Position numbers and translations under genes: made by a program. Positions 56,497 to 63,290 of a stretch of 64,000 nucleotides of DNA are shown in pieces. Origin of the DNA: Prochlorococcus sp. AG-402-K21 (GTDB lineage Bacteria; Cyanobacteriota; Cyanobacteriia; PCC-6307; Cyanobiaceae); NCBI GenBank assembly GCA_003216775.1, contig QCII01000003.1, forward strand, positions 62,001-126,000, written 5' to 3'. The notes below the pieces were generated by a model. The model was not told the origin of the DNA. It saw only the letters and a program-made list of their open reading frames with translations, and made no database searches. The first letter of the stretch is position 1. Every line of letters begins with the position of its first letter.

Positions 56497-57546
56497 TTGA
56501 AGACTTTAACCATAATAAAACCTGATGATTGGCATTTACATTTAAGAGAAGGTCTTGTATTAAAAAATATTATTCATTTTACTTCCGAATTTTTTGGAAG
56601 AGCTATCGTTATGCCAAATACTAAAACTCCCATTACATCTGTTGCAAGCGCTATCTCTTACAAAAAATCTATTGTTGAAGCGTTACCAGAAAGTTCTAAG
56701 TTTGAACCACTAATGACAATATATCTTACAGATGATACTGATAAAGCAGAACTAATAAATGGTTTCAAAAAAAATATCTTTTTCGCAGCAAAATTATACC
56801 CTGCTAATGCGACGACAAATTCTAGTTATGGAGTAAAGAAAATAGAAAATCTATATAAGATTTTCGAATCAATGCAAGATAATGGAATGCCTCTATTAAT
56901 TCACGGTGAAGTGACTGATTCTGAAGTAGATGTATTCGATAGAGAAGAAGTTTTTATAGATAAAGAACTCTCTCAAATAACTAAAAGATTTCCAAAATTA
57001 AAAATCGTTTTAGAACATATAACCACCTCTTATGCAGTGGATTTTGTTCAAGAAAATAATATTGGAGCTACTATCACTCCGCATCATTTGCATATAAATA
57101 GAAATGCAATGTTTTTTGGAGGCTTAAATAGTGATTTTTACTGCTTACCAGTTGCTAAGAGGGAAAATAATAGACTCGCTTTAAGGAGAGCTGCAACAAG
57201 TGGAAAAAAATGTTTTTTCTTGGGAACTGACTCTGCTCCACACCTTAGGAAGTGGAAGGCTTTTTGTGGATGTGCGGGCATTTTTAATTCGCCAGTAGCA
57301 ATAGAAAGCTATTTAACAGTATTCGAAGAGGAAGATGCTCTAGATAATTTTGAAAAGTTTGCAAGTTTAAATGGCCCTAATTTTTATAATGTTTCTCCAA
57401 ATAAAGAAAAATTAAAATTAGTTTCTAGACCTAATAAAATTAGAGAATTTATTGATGTTGTTGAAGGAGAAAATATCGTCGGACAAATAAAACCATTTCA
57501 TGCAGGTGAAATTTTACAATGGCGAGTAGAAGGGATAGTAAATTAA
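56497..57546 (+). CDS. pyrC: Dihydroorotase (PyrC type)
   Basis: This zinc enzyme closes the dihydroorotate ring in pyrimidine synthesis. The 349-residue E. coli-type (class II) enzyme has metal ligands in PDDWHLHLREG near 9-19, the carbamylated lysine in FFAAKLYPANATTNS near 91-105, the ligand histidine in LLIHGEVTD near 132, LEHITT near 171, and the catalytic Asp in LGTDSAPH near 244. The start is TTG at 56497 (MKTLTIIKPDD); no in-frame ATG precedes the conserved region. Confidence 0.95.
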   Translation: MKTLTIIKPDDWHLHLREGLVLKNIIHFTSEFFGRAIVMPNTKTPITSVASAISYKKSIVEALPESSKFEPLMTIYLTDDTDKAELINGFKKNIFFAAKLYPANATTNSSYGVKKIENLYKIFESMQDNGMPLLIHGEVTDSEVDVFDREEVFIDKELSQITKRFPKLKIVLEHITTSYAVDFVQENNIGATITPHHLHINRNAMFFGGLNSDFYCLPVAKRENNRLALRRAATSGKKCFFLGTDSAPHLRKWKAFCGCAGIFNSPVAIESYLTVFEEEDALDNFEKFASLNGPNFYNVSPNKEKLKLVSRPNKIREFIDVVEGENIVGQIKPFHAGEILQWRVEGIVN

Positions 57547-57595
57547 AAAATTAGATTTAATCTGACAATTAAAAGTGTAAATTTTCCAATTTTTC

Positions 57596-57625
57596 TTGGT
57601 TAAATGGGTTGCTTTCGGCTACGAT
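57596..57625 (+). promoter_or_regulatory. Candidate promoter of tRNA-Leu
   Basis: TTGGTT (57596-57601) and TACGAT (57620-57625), 18 bases apart, lie 21 bases before the mature tRNA start. Confidence 0.35.
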
Positions 57626-57646
57626 AAAAAAGCGCAAATTCCTTTT

Positions 57647-57732
57647 GGGAGTGTGGCGGAATTGGTAGACGCGCCGGACTTAAAATCCGTCGAGCGATTT
57701 AGCTCGTGGGGGTTCAAGTCCCCCCACTCCCA
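57647..57732 (+). tRNA. trnL-UAA: tRNA-Leu (anticodon TAA)
   Basis: The 86-base class II tRNA has acceptor arm GGGAGTG (57647-57653) pairing with CACTCCC (57725-57731) and discriminator A at 57732. The D-arm is GCGGAATTGGTAGACGC and the anticodon arm CCGGACTTAAAATCCGT, with anticodon TAA. A long variable arm (CGAGCGATTTAGCTCG) and the TPsiC loop GTTCAAGTC complete it. CCA is not encoded (ATT follows). No repeated tRNA end or integrase is next to it. Confidence 0.97.
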
Positions 57733-57806
57733 TTAATTAATTATTTTTAGTTCTGACGATAACTTCCAATAGTTGTTATGTTTTAACTAAGAAACCATAT
57801 ATCAAA

Positions 57807-58040
57807 ATGGAAAGTTTTTTCAATAATTCATTCGCTACTTTAATTGCCTATATTGGAATTATTTCTACCTATTTATTGGTTATCCCATTATTACTATTTT
57901 ATTGGATGAATAATAGATGGAATATTATGGGCAAATTTGAAAGATTAGGAATTTATGGTCTTGTATTTCTATTCTTTCCAGGTTTAATTTTATTTTCTCC
58001 ATTTTTAAATCTCAGATTAAAAGGAAGTGGTAAAGGGTAA
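57807..58040 (+). CDS. ndhL: NAD(P)H-quinone oxidoreductase subunit L (NdhL)
   Basis: This small membrane subunit belongs to the cyanobacterial NDH-1 complex, which serves cyclic electron flow and CO2 uptake. The 77 residues have two membrane helices (about 11-33 and 48-66) with the family block [20 protein letters not shown] between them (parts [12 protein letters not shown] and FERLG). [15 protein letters not shown] lies at the end. It is followed after 4 bases by the DUF3007 gene. Confidence 0.92.
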   Translation: MESFFNNSFATLIAYIGIISTYLLVIPLLLFYWMNNRWNIMGKFERLGIYGLVFLFFPGLILFSPFLNLRLKGSGKG

Positions 58041-58044
58041 ATAA

Positions 58045-58365
58045 TTGACTAAAGGTAAAGTTATACAAATAGGTTTATTTATTTCATTTATAGGATTAAT
58101 TAGTTATAAATTTGTACCGCAAATAGGTATCGACAATTTTACAGCTACTACTCTCTCAAGTTGCATCTTGATTTTAATTGTTATTACTTGGGTAACATCT
58201 TATGTTTATAGAGTTGTAAATGGAAAAATGACGTTCATGGAACAAAGGAAGCGTTATAGAAAAGAGTATGAAAAAGTTGTTAATGATAAACTAGAAACCA
58301 AATTCAATGCATTGTCAAAGGAAGAGCAACAAAAGCTAATGGAAGATTTAGAGAAAAATCCATAA
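58045..58365 (+). CDS. DUF3007-family membrane protein
   Basis: The 106-residue protein of a cyanobacterial/plastid family (DUF3007) has two helices (about 6-24 and 38-58) and a charged C-terminal tail. The tail includes YRVVNGKMTFMEQRKRYRKEYEK (parts VNGKMTFMEQRKRYR). Its function is unproven. It is coupled to ndhL (TTG start 4 bases after its stop) and lies 27 bases before trpA, so a role near NDH-1 is possible but only by context. Confidence 0.8.
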   Translation: MTKGKVIQIGLFISFIGLISYKFVPQIGIDNFTATTLSSCILILIVITWVTSYVYRVVNGKMTFMEQRKRYRKEYEKVVNDKLETKFNALSKEEQQKLMEDLEKNP

Positions 58366-58392
58366 ATTTTTCATAGAAAAAATCCAAAAATC

Positions 58393-59235
58393 ATGAAAGA
58401 TAACAAAATGCAAATTACTAAAAATGAATCTTTATCTAAGGTAGATGAGAAGTTTTGTGAGTTAAAAAATAATAAAAAATTAGCTTTAATGCCTTTCATA
58501 ATGGCTGGGGACCCCAATATTGAAATAACGTCAGAGATCTTATTAAAGTTACAAGAAAATGGAGCAGACCTTATTGAATTAGGCATCCCTTACAGTGATC
58601 CACTTGCAGACGGACCTGTCATTCAAGTGGCAGCCTCTCGCGCCTTAAAGTCAGGTACTAACCCAAGAAAAGTAATTAAACTTTTAGAGTCTTTAAAAGG
58701 TAAATTAAATATTCCCATCATCCTTTTTTCTTATTTAAATCCACTACTATGTTTTGGCTTTGAAAATTTTTGTGAGATGGCGTCTAATGCTGGAGTTTCT
58801 GGACTAATAGTTCCGGATCTCCCTTTAGAGGAAGCTTATAAATTTTCTAAGATAGTTAGTAACCATTCTATGGACTTAATTTTATTGGTAGCTCCAACTA
58901 CTCCTTTTGAAAGAATGAAACAAATATCAAATCATACAAAAGGCTTTACTTATTTAGTGAGTGTTACTGGTGTCACTGGTGAGAGAAACAAAATGGAAAA
59001 TAGAGTAGAAAATCTTATCGCTAAATTAAAAGATGTAAATAGCAATCCAATTGCTGTTGGTTTTGGGATATCCACCCCTGAACATGTTTATAAAGTTCGT
59101 GAGTGGGGAGCAGATGGAGTAATTATTGGTAGTGCATTTGTCAAACGAATTTGTAGTTCAAGTGAAAAAGATGTCGTCTATCATGTTGGTGAATTTTGTA
59201 AAGAAATGCGTTTAGCTGCTGATCAAAAAGAATAA
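58393..59235 (+). CDS. trpA: Tryptophan synthase alpha subunit
   Basis: TrpA cleaves indole-glycerol phosphate and passes indole to TrpB. The 280-residue TIM barrel has LMPFIMAGDPNIE near residue 32, the catalytic Glu in LIELGIPYSDPLADGPVIQ near 57 (parts LIELGIPYSDP and ADGPVIQ), the catalytic Asp in GLIVPDLPLEEA near 138, VTGVTGER near 191, and GFGISTPEH and VIIGSAFVK near the end. Start ATG 58393; a second ATG at 58408 is possible. trpB is not in the window. Confidence 0.96.
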   Translation: MKDNKMQITKNESLSKVDEKFCELKNNKKLALMPFIMAGDPNIEITSEILLKLQENGADLIELGIPYSDPLADGPVIQVAASRALKSGTNPRKVIKLLESLKGKLNIPIILFSYLNPLLCFGFENFCEMASNAGVSGLIVPDLPLEEAYKFSKIVSNHSMDLILLVAPTTPFERMKQISNHTKGFTYLVSVTGVTGERNKMENRVENLIAKLKDVNSNPIAVGFGISTPEHVYKVREWGADGVIIGSAFVKRICSSSEKDVVYHVGEFCKEMRLAADQKE

Positions 59236-59316
59236 ATACAAAGAAAATTTATTAATTAAAAGAATTAATTTTAGTCATTAATTTAAAATGATATATCCAA
59301 TTTATTTTTGTTGTCT

Positions 59317-59673
59317 TTAAGATTCTTCTGTAGGTAATAATCTGATTTGTTTTCTTCCTAGCTTAATTTCGAATTCGTCGCCTGCTTTTAAATCAAGAAG
59401 TGCTGTATACGCTTTCCCAATCAGAAGATTTCCGTTGCCTTGAACTGTAGCTATATAACTGAGTTTTCTTCCTCCTTTCCCAATACCTGCAACTCCAGAA
59501 TCACCAAGATTAACCCCTTTTGCTTCTAAAAGTGCTTCATAAAATGCTGTAAAGTTCAAGCGTTCACCTCCGTTTTTCTTAGTGGAAACATATCCACAGG
59601 CGCGAACTAGGTCAGATTTGCTAACATCACCAAGTTCTTTAACTTTTGCAAGGAGATCGCTTCCAATTAGCAT
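59317..59673 (-). CDS. cyAbrB transcriptional regulator
   Basis: Cyanobacterial AbrB-type regulators bind DNA and adjust genes for carbon and nitrogen balance and other functions. The 118-residue protein has the family's N-terminal part LIGSDLLAKVKELGD...SKSDLVRACGYVSTKKNGGERLNF and a C-terminal AbrB-like beta domain with GNLLIGKAYTALLDLKAGDEFEIKLGRKQIRL (quoted in parts). Non-marine cyanobacteria often have two copies; only this one is in the window. It converges with trpA across a short AT-rich gap holding TTAATT-AAAAG-AATTAA. Confidence 0.88.
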   Translation of the reverse strand: MLIGSDLLAKVKELGDVSKSDLVRACGYVSTKKNGGERLNFTAFYEALLEAKGVNLGDSGVAGIGKGGRKLSYIATVQGNGNLLIGKAYTALLDLKAGDEFEIKLGRKQIRLLPTEES

Positions 59674-59752
59674 AATTAATTAAAAGAAAGTTGTATTAAA
59701 TAACATAGCAATTTATGTGTAATATATGCAATTATTTAGTATGTATTTATTC

Positions 59753-59758
59753 TATAAT
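59753..59758 (+). promoter_or_regulatory. Candidate -10 box for the YciI-like gene
   Basis: A perfect TATAAT ends 12 bases before the ATG at 59771, which would give a leader of only a few bases. Confidence 0.4.
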
Positions 59759-59770
59759 TTATCTTAAAAA

Positions 59771-60040
59771 ATGGAAAAGTTTGTAGTTTTTGGAAAGTAC
59801 TGTGAAGATGCAATTATTAAAAGGGGACCGTTTCGCGAACAGCATCTTAATAGACTTAAAGAATTTAAAGATCGTGATATTTTAGTTACTTTAGGACCAA
59901 CAAAATGTAATAAATATTTGTTTGGAATTTTTAATGCTAATGATGAAAATCAATTAAGAGATTTTATTGAGGAAGATATATATTGGGAAAAAGGGATATG
60001 GATAAATTATGATATATATCCATGGGTGCAGGCTTTTTAG
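59771..60040 (+). CDS. YciI-family small protein
   Basis: The 89-residue protein has the ferredoxin-like YciI/YCII fold: FVVFGKYCEDAIIKRGPFREQHLNRLKE with the family histidine in REQHL near residue 25, then a GP turn in ILVTLGPT near 38, and LRDFIEEDIYWEKGIW at the end. Most members have unknown function; some act as hydrolases or dehalogenases. It stands alone, divergent from cyAbrB, and an AT-rich gap of about 193 bases follows. Confidence 0.8.
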   Translation: MEKFVVFGKYCEDAIIKRGPFREQHLNRLKEFKDRDILVTLGPTKCNKYLFGIFNANDENQLRDFIEEDIYWEKGIWINYDIYPWVQAF

Positions 60041-60233
60041 CTAGAATTCATAATATTTTTTTAGTATTTTATATTTTTTATTAAATTAAAATTTATTTAA
60101 AAAAATATATAAACATATTTTTTTAATAATTTAATTTTTAATTATGTATTGGAATTAAAGCGATATTTATTTTTAAAAGATTAATTTTTAACAGTGATAT
60201 ATTTTGTATTAAATAGAACGTTTTAATAAATAT

Positions 60234-60554
60234 TTATTTACTAGTGTCTTGATTTATCTGATTTACTAAAGAGTCGATATCTAGTTGATTATATGGTGGT
60301 GTTTGTTTTATCTCTTGATAATTATTTTTGAGATTGTTTAACCAATTTTGTTCAATCTTTATGAGATTTTTTGCAATGTTAAACATTCCGCCTTTTTTAT
60401 GTAATTCTTTAATTTTCAGAATTATCTCTGAGGTCCTGCTCGATTTAATATTTAATTCATATGCCAAATCTTTCTGGTTAAATCCATGAGATTTCAACCA
60501 ATCCTTAATGAAAGATATAAGTTCTTTTTCTTCCTGTTGAGATAATTTACTCAT
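60234..60554 (-). CDS. Small HTH protein
   Basis: The 106-residue protein has a helix-turn-helix of Xre/Cro type in DWLKSHGFNQKDLAYELNIKSSRTSEIILKI (about 18-48; core FNQKDLAYELNIK). The helical C-terminal half is rich in Asn and Lys. It is probably DNA-binding. It is the last of three minus-strand genes after a sigma factor and a DUF1232 protein, and its ATG directly follows the DUF1232 stop codon, so the two are likely made together. No antitoxin-type toxin partner is evident. Confidence 0.68.
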   Translation of the reverse strand: MSKLSQQEEKELISFIKDWLKSHGFNQKDLAYELNIKSSRTSEIILKIKELHKKGGMFNIAKNLIKIEQNWLNNLKNNYQEIKQTPPYNQLDIDSLVNQINQDTSK

Positions 60555-60923
60555 TTAATAAAAAGGGAATATCTTATTAAGTTTGTTCTCCGCTCTTGAT
60601 CTTATTGAAGGAGTCATATATTTACTCCATATACTAAGAACTGCTGTTAGAGCTACAAAATCATCACTAAAACCAACTAATGGCATAAAGTCAGGGAAAA
60701 GGTCAAATGGCATAATTAAATAGGCTAGTGCAGCCATTAAGGAAACTCTTACTTTTGCTGGAGTATAAGGATCTATAGCCATCTCCAAAACTTCTAAGGC
60801 TGGCTTGGCAATCGTTCTTCCTGCTTTAAAAAGAATTTTGATAATAATATTCTCATCGAATGTTGAACTTTCTAAAACTTCAGCATCATAAACTTTTTCC
60901 TGGTTGTTGTAATTTTCTTTCAT
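60555..60923 (-). CDS. DUF1232 (YkvA-like) membrane-associated protein
   Basis: The 122-residue protein contains the DUF1232/YkvA motif AALAYLIMPFDLFPDFMPLVGFSDDFVALT (quoted in parts: YLIMPFDLFPDFMP and GFSDDFVALTA) at about residues 64-95, predicted as one or two hydrophobic helices. The function is unknown; homologues are widespread in bacteria and chloroplasts. It is 39 bases after the sigma factor gene and abuts the HTH gene, forming a probable operon. Confidence 0.8.
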   Translation of the reverse strand: MKENYNNQEKVYDAEVLESSTFDENIIIKILFKAGRTIAKPALEVLEMAIDPYTPAKVRVSLMAALAYLIMPFDLFPDFMPLVGFSDDFVALTAVLSIWSKYMTPSIRSRAENKLNKIFPFY

Positions 60924-60962
60924 CTTTTAGAAATGAACCTTTAAATATTTTTAATAGGATTT

Positions 60963-61886
60963 TTAGCTAATGCTATCAACTAATCCATTTTGTATACCAG
61001 CTTTTCTTAGTTTTCTTAAGGCGCGTTGAACGACTTGCCGGCAATATTCTCTGCTACAACTCATATGTCTTGCTACTTCAGCTAAAGTTCTCCATTCATT
61101 TGAACCGTCTAAACCAAATCTTAGACTTACTATCTTTCTTTCTTTTTCAGTTAAATTTGCTTTATCTAATAACTTCCATGCAGAGGCTGTCCTTTCGGCT
61201 AATTCGGCTAATTCCATTGGTGGAGTTTGATCACTTGGAAGAATATCAACTAGCTCAGAGGGATCAGACTTTGATTTAACAGTGCCTTGGAGACTGACAG
61301 TAATACTTCTCAATTCACAAGAAAGGAGTTCATCGATTTCCTCCTTAGATATTTTCATTTCTTCAGCTAGCTCAGAACTAGTGGGAGGAATTCCCTTAAG
61401 TTGCATAAGCTTTGATTTTGCTGATCTTAACTTCGTGAGTTTTTCATTGATATTAACAGGTATCCTTATAGTTCTACTTTGAGTTGATAATGCCCTATTT
61501 AATCCTTGCCTGATCCACCAATAAGCATAGGTGGAAAATCTGTGACCTCTAGATGGATCATATTTTTCTACAGCCCTCGTCAGCCCTAATGTCCCTTCTT
61601 GAATTAAATCCAGCAATTCTAGCCCTTTGCCTTGGTATCTCTTGGCAAGGTTGACAACTAATCTTAAGTTGGCTGTTATCATCTCATTTTTGGCTCTTTC
61701 ACCAATCTTGATCTTTTTTCTTTCGGATTCGGAATATTCACAAGCTGGTCCTTTGCCACCAGCCTCTTGACATCTATTTATAAGAACCACCATTTCTTGG
61801 ACTTTTCTGCCCATAGTGAGTTCTCTCTCGGGAGTCAAAAGTTGATGACGACCTATTTCTCCAAGAAAATCGCTTAATGAACTCAC
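60963..61886 (-). CDS. Group 2 sigma factor (RpoD-like)
   Basis: This non-essential sigma-70-type factor would direct RNA polymerase to alternative promoters, probably in stress or day/night response. It has 307 residues. Region 1.2 reads DFLGEIGRHQLLTPEREL. Region 2 reads NLRLVVNLAKRYQGKGLELLDLIQEG (parts) with FSTYAYWWIRQGLNRAL. Region 3 follows, and region 4.2 contains EVARHMSCSREYCRQVVQRALRKLR (parts). The start is GTG at 61884-61886 with an AGAGG Shine-Dalgarno 6 bases upstream. A small hairpin (61900-61914) lies just before that site. Confidence 0.94.
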   Translation of the reverse strand: MSSLSDFLGEIGRHQLLTPERELTMGRKVQEMVVLINRCQEAGGKGPACEYSESERKKIKIGERAKNEMITANLRLVVNLAKRYQGKGLELLDLIQEGTLGLTRAVEKYDPSRGHRFSTYAYWWIRQGLNRALSTQSRTIRIPVNINEKLTKLRSAKSKLMQLKGIPPTSSELAEEMKISKEEIDELLSCELRSITVSLQGTVKSKSDPSELVDILPSDQTPPMELAELAERTASAWKLLDKANLTEKERKIVSLRFGLDGSNEWRTLAEVARHMSCSREYCRQVVQRALRKLRKAGIQNGLVDSIS

Positions 61887-61899
61887 GATTTACCTCTTT

Positions 61900-61914
61900 G
61901 TTGATATATTCAAC
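61900..61914 (-). promoter_or_regulatory. Small inverted repeat in the sigma factor leader
   Basis: GTTGA (61900-61904) and TCAAC (61910-61914) flank TATAT, just upstream of the AGAGG ribosome site on the minus strand. It may be an operator or a weak hairpin near the ribosome site. Confidence 0.3.
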
Positions 61915-62047
61915 TTATAGTCAATTTAGTAATAAGCCATACATGTAATAATTAATTAATATTTAATTAATAATTATTAATTAGTTAATTAACATTTTTT
62001 TTTAAATTTTTAGGTTAAAAAAATTATAAATTTTAAATTTTAATTAT

Positions 62048-62707
62048 TTAATTTTTTCTTCTTGATTCTAGAACAGCAAGTACATCTCTCCACTCAACGC
62101 CTTTATGCAAAAGGGCTACTTGCAGATGATAAATTAAATCAGCAGCTTCATTTGAGATTGAATTCTTATCATTATCTTTGCAAGCCATAATAAATTCTGC
62201 GGATTCCTCTCCTATTTTTTTTAAAATAGTATTACTACCTTTTGTTAATAAATGATTTGTATAACTTTTTTCTGATGGATTTATCGATCTTTCGTTAATT
62301 GTATTGAATAATTCAGAGCAAATATTTGAGAAGGGAGCTGTTTTTTTCTCTTTTTTATCATTTTGATTAATTTGGATTTCGTTGAAAAAACAACTTTTTT
62401 CACCAGTGTGACATGCTCCTGAACCATTTTGTTCAATTAAAAGGATAAGTGCATCATTATCGCAGTCGAATCTTATCTCCTTAAGTATTTGGGTACTTCC
62501 ACTTGTAGCTCCTTTTCTCCAAATTTCTGATCTTGATCTACTCCAGTAATGAACGTGTTTGGTTTCAAGTGTCATTTTCAACGATTCTTTGTTCATCCAA
62601 GCAAGCATAAGAATTGATCCGTCAAGCCAATCTTGTGCTATTGCAGGGATTAATCCATAATTATCAAAGCGTAGATCTTCTATCGAAAAATTAGTTGAAT
62701 AAGTCAT
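62048..62707 (-). CDS. hisIE: Histidine synthesis bifunctional enzyme HisIE
   Basis: HisIE does two steps, phosphoribosyl-ATP pyrophosphohydrolase and phosphoribosyl-AMP cyclohydrolase. In the 219 residues the N-terminal HisI domain (about 1-110) has LAWMNKESLKMTL, HYWSRSRSEIWRKG, the Asp/Cys metal site FDCDNDALI and GACHTGEKSCFF. The C-terminal HisE domain (about 130-219) has KKIGEESAEFIMAC and NEAADLIYHLQVALLHKG. It is divergent from the PTPS-like gene. Confidence 0.95.
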   Translation of the reverse strand: MTYSTNFSIEDLRFDNYGLIPAIAQDWLDGSILMLAWMNKESLKMTLETKHVHYWSRSRSEIWRKGATSGSTQILKEIRFDCDNDALILLIEQNGSGACHTGEKSCFFNEIQINQNDKKEKKTAPFSNICSELFNTINERSINPSEKSYTNHLLTKGSNTILKKIGEESAEFIMACKDNDKNSISNEAADLIYHLQVALLHKGVEWRDVLAVLESRRKN

Positions 62708-62770
62708 TATGTTCGTTATGTTAAATCCTACTCAATGTGTTTTGTTAAAAATTATCTTAACAGTTAACTG

Positions 62771-63241
62771 ATGTATATTCATTCTGTGAAATTTTCATGC
62801 AGCAAAAGTTACGAGGATTTTCCCTGTTCACATAGGCAATGGCGACATGAAGGCCACTGCAGATTTGTTCATGGATATTCAAGATCATTCACCTTTTGGT
62901 TCACTGCAAAAGAATTAGACCTTAATGGTTTTGTTGTGGATTTTTCAAGTCTAAAGCCCCTAGAAAATAGACTAAAGGAGCAATTTGACCATACTTTTTT
63001 AGTAAATAAAGATGACCCTTTGTTGAATTACTGGGAAAAATTGCATGACTTAGATGCTTTAGATCTGAGAATTATGGAAAATGTCGGAATGGAGTTCACT
63101 TCTGAATTAATTTGGAGATGGGCGAATGAATACTTGCAGGACAAGGATAAGGGCAGAACATGTTGTTGGAAAACAGAATCAAAAGAAAATAAATCTAATA
63201 AAGCAAATTATGAGGAAATTCCTGATTGGTTCAAATCTTAG
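62771..63241 (+). CDS. PTPS/QueD-like pterin synthase family protein with altered zinc site
   Basis: The 156-residue protein belongs to the 6-pyruvoyl-tetrahydropterin synthase / 6-carboxytetrahydropterin synthase family. It has the catalytic cysteine and first zinc histidine in HCRFVHGY (Cys30, His34), VVDFSSLKPL near 55, the catalytic pair in QFDHTFL (Asp73, His74) and FTSELIW near 109. The usual HGH zinc motif reads HGY (Tyr36), and the N-terminal zinc histidine is displaced (His21 or nearby). It would use the product of FolE, but its reaction is uncertain. Confidence 0.78.
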   Translation: MYIHSVKFSCSKSYEDFPCSHRQWRHEGHCRFVHGYSRSFTFWFTAKELDLNGFVVDFSSLKPLENRLKEQFDHTFLVNKDDPLLNYWEKLHDLDALDLRIMENVGMEFTSELIWRWANEYLQDKDKGRTCCWKTESKENKSNKANYEEIPDWFKS

Positions 63242-63290
63242 ATTAAAGTTGTTAAATTTCAAGTCATAAAGAATTCTTTAATTAAGATCT

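Noticed and set aside
57647-57732. tRNA-Leu as an integration site for a genomic island
   Set aside because: Flanks are core genes (pyrC, ndhL), no duplicated tRNA 3' end is seen, and no integrase is adjacent.
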